Below, in pieces: positions 8,982 through 17,978 of a stretch of DNA of 64,000 bases. Below the pieces are notes generated by a model, which was given only the letters and a program-made list of their open reading frames with translations, made no database searches and was not told the DNA's origin. This DNA comes from an uncultured Thermomicrobiaceae bacterium. GTDB taxonomy: Bacteria; Chloroflexota; Chloroflexia; Thermomicrobiales; Thermomicrobiaceae. The position numbers and the translations under genes are program-made. The number at the start of each line of letters is the position of its first letter. The first letter of the stretch is position 1. The stretch is taken from contig CALKCJ010000038.1 in assembly GCA_938082375.1 (NCBI GenBank), forward strand, positions 109,857 to 173,856, in the 5' to 3' direction.

Positions 8982-9375
8982 GTACCGGTTCCTCTCCAGG
9001 TACCCGAGCACGATCGTACCTTTGGTCGCCATCCTACCACGATCGCGAGCGATCGCCGCCCTCACCACCAGCCCCCTCTCCCACGCAGTGGGAGAGGGGT
9101 GGCGAAGCCGGGGTGAGGGAGGAAAGGGTGCGGTGTAAGGGCCGCGGCGGTGCCGAAGCTGGGGTGCGAGCTGGCGCGCCAAAGTTTCCGACAGACCAGA
9201 CCCCTACCGCTCTCCTCTCCCGGGTAGCGAGACGACGAGCCCCCGGGCGCCACCCAGCGACGAGCGCTCCTGCCTCGCCTGCCACCCTCCCGTACAATTG
9301 CTGATGAGTGGTTCTGACCGGTGCCCTGTACGACCGCGCTCGCCCCAGCGGCGGCGTGCAGGCGAGCGAGGTAGC
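8982..9375. other. Intergenic region with palindromic repeat
   Basis: This 394-bp gap lies between the divergent reductase and recN genes. It holds a nested palindrome (9059-9119, listed separately). A possible recN -10 element, TACAAT at 9293-9298, has no good -35. I see no gene in it: open frames on both strands lack ribosome-binding sites and family motifs. Confidence 0.55.
9059..9119. repeat. Nested palindromic (REP-like) intergenic element
   Basis: Perfect 12-bp inner arms (9073-9084 and 9088-9099) flank the triplet GCA, and 8-bp outer arms, CCCTCACC and GGTGAGGG (9059-9066 and 9112-9119), enclose them. Elements of the form CCCTC...GGGAGAGGGG...GAGGG are dispersed between genes in many GC-rich bacteria. 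Only one copy occurs in this window, so its repeat status is inferred. It could also act as a transcript-end hairpin. Confidence 0.6.
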
Positions 9376-11130
9376 ATGCTCCGAGAACTGGCGATCCGCG
9401 ACCTCGCGATCATCCGCGAGCTGCGCCTGAGCTTCGAGCCGGGGCTCAACGCGCTCACCGGCGAGACCGGCGCTGGCAAGTCGATCATCATCGACGCGCT
9501 CGGTGCCGCGCTCGGCGCGCGCGCCTCGGCCGACCTCGTCCGCACGGGCGCGAGTAAAGCTTGGGTCGAAGCGGTGTTCGATGTGAGTCACCTTCTGGAG
9601 CGAGAGGACATCCGCGCCCTCCTCGACGAGGCTGGGGTCGAGCCCGAGGACGGACTCTTGATCCTGGCCCGCGATATCAGCGCCAGCGGACGGAGCACCG
9701 CGCGGGTGAGCGGGCGCACGGTGCCGCTCTCCATCCTAGCCGAGATCGGGCGCCGGCTGGTCGACATCCACGGTCAGAGCGAACACCTCTCGCTGCTGCG
9801 GGCAGAGGTCCAGCTCGACCTGCTCGACCGTTTCGCCGGTACCTGGCCGGAGCGGCAGCAACTGGCGGAGCTGGTGCGCGAGTACCGGCGAACCTGGCGC
9901 GCCTACACCCAACTTGTGACCGAGGAGCGCGAGCGGGCGCAACGAGTCGACCTGCTCCGCTTCCAGGTACAGGAGATCGCGGCAGCCCGGCTGCGACCGG
10001 GCGAGGAGGAAGCACTCGCCCGCGAGCGGGCGATCCTGGCGAACGCCGAGCGCCTGGCCACGCTCGCCCGGGAGGCGTACGACCTCCTGGCCGGCGGCGA
10101 GGGCGAAAGCCGGCTCGCTGCCCTCGATGCGCTGCGGCTCGTCGGCGCGCGGTTGGAAGAGCTTGGCCAGCTCGATCTCGAGCAACACCCGCTGGCCGGC
10201 CAGGTGCTGGAAGCGACCTACGCGCTGGAAGAGGTAGCACGAGAGCTGCGCCACTACGCTGAGTCGATCGAAGCCGATCCCCAGCGGCTGGCTGCGGTCG
10301 AGGATCGGCTAGCGCTGATCAAGCAGCTCAAGCGCAAGTACGGCGCGACGGTCGAGGAGGTGCTGGAGCACGCCCGGCGTGCGGCCGCGGAGCTGGAGCG
10401 ACTCGACACCAGCGAGGAGGAAGCCGCGCGGTTGCGTGAGCAGATTGAGCAGCTGGCTCAGGAGATCCACCAACGTGCCGAGCGGCTCTCGCAGCAGCGG
10501 CGCCAGCGGGCTGCCGAGCTGGAACGGCAGGTCGAGGACGCGATGCGGGCGCTCAACATGGGTCGGGCCACGTTCGAGGTCGCCTTCAGGCGGACGAGCG
10601 AGAGTAGCTCCGACCGGCTCGGCGTGGACGAGAGCGGCGTCGACCGGATTGAGTTTCTCATCGCCCCGAACGCCGGCCAGGAGCCACGGCCGCTGGCGCG
10701 CATCGCCTCGGGCGGTGAAACCGCCCGGCTGATGCTGGCCATCAAGTCGATCCTCTCCGCAGTCGACGAGACCCCCACGCTGGTCTTCGACGAGGTGGAC
10801 GTCGGGATCGGCGGCCGCAGCGGCCAGGTGGTCGGCGAGCGGCTCTGGTCGCTGACCGACCGGCACCAGGTGATCGTCATTAGCCACCTGCCGCAGATCG
10901 CCGCCTTCGCCGAGGCGCACTTCCGCATCGCCAAGGAAGAGGTGGGCGGCGTCGCCGAGACGCGGGTCGACCGTCTCTCCGAAGCGGAGCGGATCGACGA
11001 GCTGGCAGCGATGCTCGACGGCCTGCCGGTCACGCCGGAGTCGCGTGCCAACGCCGAGGCGATGCTCGAGCGTGTACGCCACCTGAAGGCACGGCGGGTA
11101 CCGCTGGCCAGCGCGCGCGCCCGGCCTTGA
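9376..11130 (+). CDS. recN: DNA repair protein RecN
   Basis: The 584-residue SMC-like ATPase has Walker A GETGAGKS at residues 29-36, a long central coiled coil rich in Glu, Arg and Leu (about 150-375), the ASGGETARLMLA signature and the Walker B LVFDEVDVGIGG near the C-terminus. RecN tethers DNA ends during double-strand break repair. I start it at ATG 9376, just upstream of the conserved MLRELAIRDLAII beginning; an upstream in-frame ATG at 9304 would add an unconserved Arg-rich tail. A GAGGTAGC sequence lies just before the chosen start. ybaB follows about 100 bp later. Confidence 0.93.
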   Translation: MLRELAIRDLAIIRELRLSFEPGLNALTGETGAGKSIIIDALGAALGARASADLVRTGASKAWVEAVFDVSHLLEREDIRALLDEAGVEPEDGLLILARDISASGRSTARVSGRTVPLSILAEIGRRLVDIHGQSEHLSLLRAEVQLDLLDRFAGTWPERQQLAELVREYRRTWRAYTQLVTEERERAQRVDLLRFQVQEIAAARLRPGEEEALARERAILANAERLATLAREAYDLLAGGEGESRLAALDALRLVGARLEELGQLDLEQHPLAGQVLEATYALEEVARELRHYAESIEADPQRLAAVEDRLALIKQLKRKYGATVEEVLEHARRAAAELERLDTSEEEAARLREQIEQLAQEIHQRAERLSQQRRQRAAELERQVEDAMRALNMGRATFEVAFRRTSESSSDRLGVDESGVDRIEFLIAPNAGQEPRPLARIASGGETARLMLAIKSILSAVDETPTLVFDEVDVGIGGRSGQVVGERLWSLTDRHQVIVISHLPQIAAFAEAHFRIAKEEVGGVAETRVDRLSEAERIDELAAMLDGLPVTPESRANAEAMLERVRHLKARRVPLASARARP

Positions 11131-11185
11131 AGCACTGGCGTGTTGCCTCAACCGGGGCCTGCCGGAGAGCCGGCCCGACCACCAG

Positions 11186-11194
11186 TGCTATACT
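11186..11194 (+). promoter_or_regulatory. Extended -10 promoter for ybaB
   Basis: TGC-TATACT (11186-11194) matches an extended -10 element about 40 bp before the ybaB ATG. There is no clear -35. A short inverted repeat, CCAGT/ACTGG, straddles the -10. Confidence 0.35.
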
Positions 11195-11235
11195 GGCAGC
11201 CGTGGCGAGAGGGGAGCGCTGAAGGAGCGTGCGTG

Positions 11236-11544
11236 ATGCAGCCCAACCTCAAATTGATCCAACAGATGCAGGCCCGCCTGGCGCAGCTCCAGGAGGAGCT
11301 CGCCGCAACGGTCATCGAGGGGACGGCCGGCGGTGGAGCGGTGCGGATCGAGGTCAACGGGCTGCGCGCCGTCCAGCGGGTGAAGATCGACCCCTCAGTG
11401 CTCGACCCTGATGACGTCGAGCTGCTGGAGGATATGATCGTCGCCGCCATCAACGAGGCCATGAAACGGGCGGAGGAACTGGCCCAGCAGAAACTGGGCG
11501 CGCTCACCGGTGGGCTGGGCCTGAAGCTCCCCGGCCTCATGTAA
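11236..11544 (+). CDS. ybaB: YbaB/EbfC family nucleoid-associated protein
   Basis: The 102-residue product has the family layout: an N-terminal helix with alternating Met, Gln and Leu (about 5-25), a central beta sheet with GTAGGGAVRIEVNG (about 32-46) and KIDPSVLDPDDVELLEDMI, and a helical tail. These dimers bind DNA without strong sequence specificity and are often encoded with dnaX and recR, which are not adjacent here. GAAGGAG lies 8 nt before the ATG at 11236. The stop overlaps the stop of the convergent beta-lactamase-like gene by 8 nt. Confidence 0.9.
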   Translation: MQPNLKLIQQMQARLAQLQEELAATVIEGTAGGGAVRIEVNGLRAVQRVKIDPSVLDPDDVELLEDMIVAAINEAMKRAEELAQQKLGALTGGLGLKLPGLM

Positions 11545-12732
11545 GCCTGGCTGCCATGCCCGGCTCGCGAGAACTCATCGGCGGGTTGAGATACGTAAAG
11601 ACCGCGGCCGAGAGCCGGGCGATCGGCTCCGAGCGCCAGGCGGTCTCCGAGAGCACCACGATCACGTACGTCGCGCGGGGCGAGTAAACGATCCCCGCGT
11701 CGTGCGTGGCCGTGCTCCAGTTGCCCGTCTTATTAGCGACGACTCCCTCCGGCAGGCGATCGCGCACGCGCTGGCGTGCGAGCAGCCCGATCATCTCGCG
11801 GCTTGCTCGCTCGTCGACGGCTGCTCCGCAGGCGATCCGGTCCAGCAGGCGAGCCAGGTCGCTGGCAGTGACGGGCAGCCCCGGGTCGTTGACCCGCATC
11901 GAGCGCAGGCCGAGTTCGCGCAGCCCTTCGTCTATCGTGTGCCAGCCGACCAGATCTGTCAGCAGGACGGCCGACGCGTTGTCGCTGACGGTGACCATCG
12001 CCTCGACAGCCTGGGCAACAGTGATAACCGAGCCGGCTGACCAGCCGAGCAGGGCGAGAGTGCCGAGGTCGTACTCCGCATACTTTTCGGTCACTGTGAG
12101 CGTCTGGGCGAAGTCGAGCCGGCCCTGGCGCTCCTGGCGGTAGACCTCGCAGAGGACGGCGAGCTTGTAGAGGCTGGCGGCGTAGAAGACCTTCCCCGGC
12201 TGAATGGCTGCCTCGGTGCCGTCGGTCAGGTTACGCACCACCACCCCATAGCGCTCGACCTCGGCCCGAGGGTACCCACGATCAGCGCTTCGAGCTTGGG
12301 ATCGGGGCGGAACTCGGACGGTTCCCAGCACCGGGCGAGGGGCAACGCCTCTGCGGATGCCGGTGACGGCGGCTGACCGGTGGTCACCGCGGGAGTAGCC
12401 GGCGGTGACGCGGCTGGGGAGAGGCCAGATGCCCGACCAGCGGCTGCTCGTGAGGGAGAAGACGAAGAGGGTCGATTGCGAGGAGCTGTCACACCCACTG
12501 TGCTGGCCGGTGCGGTAGCTCGGGCCAACTCGTTCCCCAATGCACGCCCAGGCTGGGGCAACGCCACCGGCGGCACAGGCGAGGCGCTCGGCGGCAGAGG
12601 CAATATCCCGGTGAGCGCTGGCGTGGCACTCGCGTCCCGCCCTTGCTGGCAAGCCAGCAGGGGCAGCCACAGCGCGGCCAGCCACATTCCGATGACGACG
12701 CTCTTGATCGGCCACTCGCGTCGAGCGCGCAT
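11537..12732 (-). pseudogene. Class A beta-lactamase-like serine hydrolase lipoprotein, frameshifted
   Basis: Two overlapping minus-strand frames together make one gene. The upstream frame starts at ATG 12732 with a lipoprotein signal (WLAALWLPLLAC) and an Ala/Pro/Ser-rich linker, then enters the first helix of the catalytic domain. Near 12265-12280 the homology jumps by one base into the second frame, which carries the intact penicillin-recognising motifs SLYK, SDN and KTG. One extra G in the CCGAGG stretch of the coding strand would restore GPEVERYGVVV, so the break looks like a one-base deletion. As read, the lipoprotein would be cut off before its active site. It could be a true pseudogene or a sequencing error. 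The family includes beta-lactamases and related D-Ala-D-Ala-binding hydrolases. Confidence 0.75.
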
Positions 12733-12871
12733 CGTGTCCCAAACGGCGGGCGAACGCCCTGCGACCAGCGCTCGAGCGCCGCAGCGACACCAGCCGCAGG
12801 CTGGGCGACGTCGCTCCAACCCTCAGGCTACCCGAGAGGACGGATGCTGTCGAGCAGCACGAGGGCCGCAG

Positions 12872-13756
12872 CTAGGGGCGGCGAAGCTCGCCGCGTTGCT
12901 CGAGGAAGGCCTCCACCTCGGCCCTGGTGGGCACGGCCTCCGGCCCCAGCCCCTGGATGCGGAGTGCGGCCGCCGCCGAGGCCATGCGTGCGGCGAAAGA
13001 CACCGGCTCGCGCTCGGCGCGGAGCAGGAAGAGCACGGCTGCGAAGACATCGCCAGCTCCCAGGTCGTTCCGAACCGGCACTGGGTAGGCCGGCACATCG
13101 AACACTCGGCCCCGGTCGATGATCTGCGCGCCGTCGGCTCCCCGGGTGATCGCAACCAGGCCGCGGGAGCCCACCGCCTCGATTTCGTCACGCGCCAGGG
13201 TATGCTCTGCGGAACTCAGCACCATCGCATCGATCCGGCTGAGGAGCTCGAGCGGGAGCCGCAACTCCGTGAGCCGCACACGCCCGTCATGGCCGCGCGG
13301 CCACTGACGCATCCAGCCCTGCGGGGTAACCCCGAGGTAGCCGGGGTTGAGCCGGCTGGCCTGGCGAGGCTCGATCTCCTGCGCAACCGGCGCCAGGTGG
13401 ATGACCTTCGCCGAGCGCCAGTGCGGGGGCACGCCATTGAGGTCGATCGTCCCCGCCCATGCATGGATCGTCTGCTCCCGGCGACCGGCGACGGTGCGGT
13501 TGGTGAAGACGGTCGATGACTGGGCGTCCTGGACGATGAGGGCGATCTCGCGAGCGAAGCGGGCGAGACTTTCCACGATGCTTTCGCCGTACCGCTCGAA
13601 GTTCCCGCGGGTGAGCACGGCGGCATTCAAGCCGAAGCGCGCGGCGGCCAGGGCCGCGTACAGCGCCGTCCCCCCCAGCACTGGCTGGCCGTCCGGGTAG
13701 AGGTCGATCGTCACGTGTCCAATGGCGAGGTACTCAGGAGCCTGCTGGATCAACAT
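12872..13756 (-). CDS. PfkB/ribokinase family carbohydrate kinase
   Basis: The product of about 294 residues has the PfkB fold features: an N-terminal IGHVTIDLYP strand, the GGTALYAALAAARFG glycine-rich substrate segment and, near the C-terminus, the NDLGAGDVFAAVLF motif that holds the catalytic aspartate and anion hole. Family members phosphorylate sugars or nucleosides with ATP. The substrate cannot be predicted. I place the start at ATG 13756 (MLIQQ), with CCAGGA upstream; ATG 13786 is also possible. It reads in the same direction as the yidC operon and begins about 100 bp after jag. Confidence 0.8.
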   Translation of the reverse strand: MLIQQAPEYLAIGHVTIDLYPDGQPVLGGTALYAALAAARFGLNAAVLTRGNFERYGESIVESLARFAREIALIVQDAQSSTVFTNRTVAGRREQTIHAWAGTIDLNGVPPHWRSAKVIHLAPVAQEIEPRQASRLNPGYLGVTPQGWMRQWPRGHDGRVRLTELRLPLELLSRIDAMVLSSAEHTLARDEIEAVGSRGLVAITRGADGAQIIDRGRVFDVPAYPVPVRNDLGAGDVFAAVLFLLRAEREPVSFAARMASAAAALRIQGLGPEAVPTRAEVEAFLEQRGELRRP

Positions 13757-13853
13757 TGGTGCATCCTGGTCTCTAGGCGCTGACATCTCACGATACCCCG
13801 CCTGGCAGCCGGGGACGACCGGGCATCCGCTGGTCGACAAGCAGCCGGAGAGT

Positions 13854-14552
13854 CTACTGACGAGGATACACGGTCACGCGGCGCTGCTCGCCCTCGCCGC
13901 TGCTCTGGGTGGTCACCTCGGGGTGATCGCGCAGCACGACATGGACGATACGGCGCTCGCTCGCCGGCATCGGCTCAAGCGTGATCGGCCGACGACTGCG
14001 CGCGACCTGGCGGGCCACGCGCTGCGCCAAATTGATGAGCGACTCCTCTCGGCGGCTCCGGTATCCTTCGACGTCGAGGATGACCCTCGTCCAGCTCGGC
14101 AACCGCCGGTTCACCAGCACGTTAACCATGTACTGGAGCTGGGCGAGGTGTTCACCGCGGCGGCCGATTAGCATTCCCGCCTGAGGCCCGAAGATATCGA
14201 TGAACACGGTCGGCGGGTCGTTCGGGCCGAGTTCGATCACTGACGGGTTGTCGACGGCGACGACCTCGCAATTGGTAAATCCCATCGCGGTGAGCAGCTC
14301 GCGTACGACGTGTTTGGCGACGGCTTCCGTCTCCGGGTCAGCCCGCTGTGCGCCCCGCCGCCCCCCGGTCGGCGGCTCCGGCGCCGGCCGCACCGGCGTC
14401 ACTCGCACGAGCGCCTCGCCACCGTACGCGACGTTATCGACCAGCACCTCGACTCGCACTTGCTCGAGGGGAAGGCCGAGCTGCTCGAGTGCCAGACGGA
14501 CAGCTTCCTCGACTGATCGCGCTTGGATCTCGACACTCTGCTTGCCAGCCAT
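13854..14552 (-). CDS. jag: Jag/KhpB RNA-binding protein (KH and R3H domains)
   Basis: The 232-residue protein has an N-terminal Jag_N domain (about 1-50), a Pro/Arg-rich linker, a KH domain (about 80-155, with the GMLIGRRGEHLAQLQ loop) and a C-terminal R3H domain (about 165-225, with ERRIVH). It binds RNA and, with KhpA, affects cell division and wall synthesis in firmicutes. It sits just downstream of yidC, its usual place. The ATG at 14552 starts the conserved opening QSVEIQARSVEEAV. Confidence 0.93.
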   Translation of the reverse strand: MAGKQSVEIQARSVEEAVRLALEQLGLPLEQVRVEVLVDNVAYGGEALVRVTPVRPAPEPPTGGRRGAQRADPETEAVAKHVVRELLTAMGFTNCEVVAVDNPSVIELGPNDPPTVFIDIFGPQAGMLIGRRGEHLAQLQYMVNVLVNRRLPSWTRVILDVEGYRSRREESLINLAQRVARQVARSRRPITLEPMPASERRIVHVVLRDHPEVTTQSSGEGEQRRVTVYPRQ

Positions 14553-14598
14553 ACTCGCGCGCCTGCCTTCCTGGGCCGGCGGTCACTTCTCGGTTCTC

Positions 14599-15564
14599 TT
14601 AGGCCGACGGCTTGCGCTTGGACGACCGTGTGCGCCGCGGCACGAGCGCTTCAGGGTCAGGCAATGGTGGCGGCTCGGCCGGCCGCCTGTCCTTGCTGGC
14701 CTTGGCCGGCTCCCTGCGTGGCTCCGATGCGCCGTCTGGTCGCTGCGCGCCCCGTTGCTCCACCTGCTGGATCTGCCGCTCGATGTGCTTGTTCAGGCGG
14801 CCAAACAGCCCGCGCGAGGCGGCCTGGCGCTGCGCTTCGCGCTTGGCCGGATCGAGGTAGCCCAGGCGCCGATGCTCCGGCAGATCCGGCAAAAAGGGGA
14901 ACCAATCGAGCATGGCGCCCCAACCGGTGATCAGCCACTGCTGTACAACGCTGTAGAGCGCCGAGACGACCCAGTAGAGCACCGGGCCCGAGGCGAAATT
15001 CCAGCCGAAGATGACGACCATGAGCGGCATGAAGAGCATCATGGTGTACATCATCTGCTGCTGGGGATCCTGGATCTTGCCCTGGCCCGCCGGCCGGGTC
15101 ATCCGCGTCTGGATGAACTGAAACACGCCCGCCAGGATGGGCAGGATGTGCAGTGGGTCGGGTCGGGCAAGGTCGGGAATCCACAAAAAGCCGTTGCTCC
15201 AGCCTCCGCCGTCGTTGACCGAGAGGTTGCGAATAGCGAAGTAGAGGCCGAAGAAGATCGGGATCTGCAAGAGCACCGGCAAGCACCCCGACATCGGGTT
15301 GACGCCGTGCTCCTGGTAGAGCTTCATCGTCTCGGCGGAGAGCCGCTGGCGATCCTGCCCGTACTTCTTCTGCAGCTCGCGGATCTTCGGCTGCAGCTCC
15401 TGCATCGCGGCGGTGGAGCGCACCGACTTGATCGTGAGCGGAAGCAGGAGCGATTTGATGAAGATCGTAAAGAGGATAATAGCGATACCAGAACTGCCAG
15501 TGATGCCGGCCGTCCAGGCCAGACCCCACTCGATCAGGCTAACGAACTGATCCCAGATAACCAA
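14599..15564 (-). CDS. yidC: Membrane protein insertase YidC
   Basis: The 321-residue product is of the short Gram-positive-like YidC type without the large periplasmic P1 domain. Five or so membrane segments are visible, with the cytoplasmic helical hairpin following the first (SVRSTAAMQELQPKIRELQ) and the groove arginine in it. The C-terminal tail (about 240-321) is strongly basic, as in insertases that bind ribosomes. The start is TTG at 15564, with GAGGAGG 7 nt upstream. It lies in the rpmH-rnpA-yidD-yidC-jag operon. Confidence 0.94.
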   Translation of the reverse strand: MVIWDQFVSLIEWGLAWTAGITGSSGIAIILFTIFIKSLLLPLTIKSVRSTAAMQELQPKIRELQKKYGQDRQRLSAETMKLYQEHGVNPMSGCLPVLLQIPIFFGLYFAIRNLSVNDGGGWSNGFLWIPDLARPDPLHILPILAGVFQFIQTRMTRPAGQGKIQDPQQQMMYTMMLFMPLMVVIFGWNFASGPVLYWVVSALYSVVQQWLITGWGAMLDWFPFLPDLPEHRRLGYLDPAKREAQRQAASRGLFGRLNKHIERQIQQVEQRGAQRPDGASEPRREPAKASKDRRPAEPPPLPDPEALVPRRTRSSKRKPSA

Positions 15565-15635
15565 GCGTGCGCCTCCTCGGGCCGTTTCGTCGGTACCCTT
15601 AGTGGTGATGGATCGGTTGCTCAGGGCAGGCGCGG

Positions 15636-15848
15636 TCAGTCGACCGGATCGTAACCCCCACGAGAGAACGGGTTACAGCGCAAAATCCTCCATGCCGCCT
15701 TCGCCCCGCCTTTGATGATACCGTACTTGGCAATGGCCTGATACCCGTACTCCGAGCAGGTGGGGTAGAAGCGACAGGCGGGCGGAAACAGCGGCGAGAT
15801 AAAGATCTGGTACAGGCGAATAAGCTTGAGCGCGATCCAGGTGAGCAT
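15636..15848 (-). CDS. yidD: Membrane protein insertion efficiency factor YidD
   Basis: This 70-residue protein matches the small YidD family: an amphipathic N-terminal helix ([15 protein letters not shown]), then [19 protein letters not shown] and the C-terminal [14 protein letters not shown]. It aids YidC-dependent insertion at the inner membrane. Its ATG overlaps the rnpA stop by one base (TGATG), so the two are translationally coupled. Confidence 0.96.
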   Translation of the reverse strand: MLTWIALKLIRLYQIFISPLFPPACRFYPTCSEYGYQAIAKYGIIKGGAKAAWRILRCNPFSRGGYDPVD

Positions 15849-16246
15849 CAGCGATGGCCTCCAGGTTGTAAGCGTGATGACTTCTGCTCGGTGTGCTCGG
15901 CCGCCTCGAACAAGCCAGCCCGCTTCGCCAGTTCCTGCACGCAGGCCGCGAGCTGATGATACGTCACCGATGGGTCAGCCAACCGCCCCCGCGCGATGAG
16001 GACCAGGTCATAGCCCTGCCGAAGTTGCGGGTGGAGCCGCCGCACGGCCTCTCGCAGCCAGCGCTTGACCCGGTTCCGCCGCGTCGCCTTGCCGACCCGC
16101 CGGCCCACGGCGAAGCCGTAGCGGTTGCGCGAAAGCCCATTGGGACGGTAGGCCAGAACCACCAACCCGCCGCTCACCGAGCGGCCCCGCTTGCGGACGA
16201 CCTCGAAATCGGCGCTGCGACGTAGCCGCAGCTCGCGGGCGAGCAT
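15848..16246 (-). CDS. rnpA: Ribonuclease P protein component
   Basis: The 132-residue basic protein carries the RNase P signature [13 protein letters not shown] (about residues 57-69) and the N-terminal [14 protein letters not shown] motif. It assists the RNase P RNA in maturing tRNA 5' ends. It lies 13 bp after rpmH and overlaps yidD by one base. The C-terminal extension beyond about residue 115 is not conserved. Confidence 0.95.
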   Translation of the reverse strand: MLARELRLRRSADFEVVRKRGRSVSGGLVVLAYRPNGLSRNRYGFAVGRRVGKATRRNRVKRWLREAVRRLHPQLRQGYDLVLIARGRLADPSVTYHQLAACVQELAKRAGLFEAAEHTEQKSSRLQPGGHR

Positions 16247-16259
16247 GCCGGCGACCCGC

Positions 16260-16427
16260 CTACTTCTTGATCGTCGGCTTCTTCTCGTCGGAGACAGTCA
16301 GCTTCCAACGCCCCTTCCGCCGGCGCGCCGCCAGGACGCGCCGTCCGGCCTTGGTACTCATGCGCTTGAGGAAGCCGTGCTCCCGCTTGCGGGGGATGCG
16401 CTTGGGCTGGTATGTCCGCTTCGGCAC
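16260..16427 (-). CDS. rpmH: 50S ribosomal protein L34
   Basis: The 55-residue product has the L34 pattern KRTYQPKR...[24 protein letters not shown]. The GTG at 16427 gives the normal N-terminus; the longer frame starting at 16460 adds residues that are not L34-like. A C-terminal tail of about 10 residues ([10 protein letters not shown]) goes beyond the usual end of about 45 residues. A consensus promoter lies 77 bp upstream of the start. Confidence 0.95.
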   Translation of the reverse strand: MPKRTYQPKRIPRKREHGFLKRMSTKAGRRVLAARRRKGRWKLTVSDEKKPTIKK

Positions 16428-16503
16428 GGTATCCGCCTCTCGTCCACACGCGTTGGTCAAAAAAATGCCCGCGCGACCTCGTCGTGGCCGCTACGGCAAG
16501 CGA

Positions 16504-16532
16504 AGTATACGGCCAGCCGGCTCGCCTGTCAA
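16504..16532 (-). promoter_or_regulatory. Consensus sigma70 promoter of the rpmH operon
   Basis: On the minus strand TTGACA (16527-16532) and TATACT (16504-16509) are separated by exactly 17 nt. Eleven of twelve positions match the housekeeping consensus, the best promoter match in the window. It drives rpmH, rnpA, yidD, yidC and jag. Confidence 0.8.
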
Positions 16533-16605
16533 ATCCCGCCGAACCCCACTCTATCGCACCCTGCTGCTCCGTACCGAGCGCAGTGCAGGCATGCCACGCG
16601 CTCGG

Positions 16606-17838
16606 CTAGCCCTTCCGACGGCTGGCGCGCTCGGCCAGCAAGCGATGGACGGTCTCCGGGCCCTGCCGCTGCAGCTCCGCCAGCGCGTCGATGAACGCCT
16701 CGATCTCTTCCTCCGTGTTGTAGTAGTGCACGGAGGCGCGCACCAGCTTCTCCAGTCCCCGTGCTTCCATATCGAAGCGGGTCGAGGCGACGCTGGAGGT
16801 TGTCACGTTGATCCGCTTGGTCGCCAGGAACGCCTTGACTATCTCCGGCGCGATTCTCTCCAGCGTGAAGGTCACGATGCCGCCACGCTCCCGGCCCAGG
16901 TCGTGCACCCGGGCGCCGGGCAACTCGCCGATGCGCTGGCGCAGCCGCTCGGCGAGCGCGCGCAGCCGAGTCGACCCGGCCTCGATCCCCACCGACAGCG
17001 CGTAGTCGACTGCCACCCCCAGCCCGATTCGCCCGGCGACGTACGATTCCCAGTTCTCGAAGCGCCGGGCATCGGGCCGAACCTCGTAGCGGTCGGGCGC
17101 GACCCAGCTCGCCGCGTGCAGGTCGAGCATCACTGGCTCGAGCTGCTGGATCAGCTCGCGGCGGACATAGAGAAACCCGACCCCACGCGGCCCGCGCAGG
17201 TACTTTCGGCTGGTAGCCGAGAGCAGATCACAGCCGATCCTGCGCACATCGACCGGGATCTGGCCTACTGATTGACAGGCGTCGAGTAGGTAGAGGATGC
17301 CAGCTTCCCGCGCGAGGCGGCCGATCTCCTCGGCCGGTTGGATCAGCCCACCGTTGGTGGGGATGTGGCTGACGGCGACCAGCTTGACCCGCTCGTCGAG
17401 CATCGCGCGCAGTGCCTCGACCGAGAGCTGGCCGTACTCGTCGTTGGGTACCACTTCGACGACAGCACCCGTCTTGCGCGCCACCTGGAGGAAGCTGATC
17501 ACGTTGCTGGCGTACTCCGAGACCGAGGTCAAGATCCGGTCGCCAGGCCGGAAGGGGATGGAGTAGAAGGCCATGTCCCAGGCTCGCGTGGCGTTCTCGA
17601 CCAGCGCGATCTCATCCGGCTCGGCACCGATCAGCCGGGCGACCGCCTGGTAGACGTGCTCGACCTGTTCGAGCGCCGCGTCGTGCGCCTCGTAGCCGCC
17701 GATCCGTGCCTCGAGCTCGAGATGGCTGACAACCGCCTCCAGCACTGGGCGGGGCATCAATGCCGCCCCGGCGTTGTTGAAATGAATCACCTCGGCACAG
17801 CCCGGCGTGTCCTGTCGCAACCGCTCGACGTCGAGCAT
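16606..17838 (-). CDS. Class V aminotransferase (cysteine desulfurase/selenocysteine lyase-like)
   Basis: The 410-residue PLP enzyme has the fold-type I class V layout: N-terminal FNNAGAALMP, the substrate loop ENATRAWDMAFY, the LLDACQSVGQIPVD strand, and the PLP lysine in TSRKYLRGPRG. Relatives include SufS/CsdA, kynureninase-like and isopenicillin-epimerase-like enzymes. It stands alone, upstream of the rpmH promoter and not next to a scaffold gene, and it lacks an obvious catalytic cysteine loop near the C-terminus, so a plain desulfurase role is unproven. The ATG is at 17838. Confidence 0.85.
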   Translation of the reverse strand: MLDVERLRQDTPGCAEVIHFNNAGAALMPRPVLEAVVSHLELEARIGGYEAHDAALEQVEHVYQAVARLIGAEPDEIALVENATRAWDMAFYSIPFRPGDRILTSVSEYASNVISFLQVARKTGAVVEVVPNDEYGQLSVEALRAMLDERVKLVAVSHIPTNGGLIQPAEEIGRLAREAGILYLLDACQSVGQIPVDVRRIGCDLLSATSRKYLRGPRGVGFLYVRRELIQQLEPVMLDLHAASWVAPDRYEVRPDARRFENWESYVAGRIGLGVAVDYALSVGIEAGSTRLRALAERLRQRIGELPGARVHDLGRERGGIVTFTLERIAPEIVKAFLATKRINVTTSSVASTRFDMEARGLEKLVRASVHYYNTEEEIEAFIDALAELQRQGPETVHRLLAERASRRKG

Positions 17839-17978
17839 AGCGCCCGCCTTCCCTTTCCTGCTACCGGCCCACCTGGGCGATCATACACAACTGGCCGCCC
17901 TCACCGAGGTGGGAAGCGCGAGGCAGGCATGCTAGCATGGCAGGTGTCTGCATGTGGGAGCAGAGGCGGGAGGGAGCG

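Noticed and set aside
7710..9116. Long plus-strand frame of 468 codons
   Set aside because: It is a shadow of the Sec reductase frame; residue content is Asp/Arg/His-rich as in antisense frames.
12255..12285. Programmed ribosomal frameshift in the beta-lactamase-like gene
   Set aside because: There is no slippery heptamer or downstream pseudoknot, and one missing base explains the break.
16428..16606. Origin of replication upstream of rpmH
   Set aside because: No DnaA-box cluster or AT-rich stretch is visible, and dnaA is absent.
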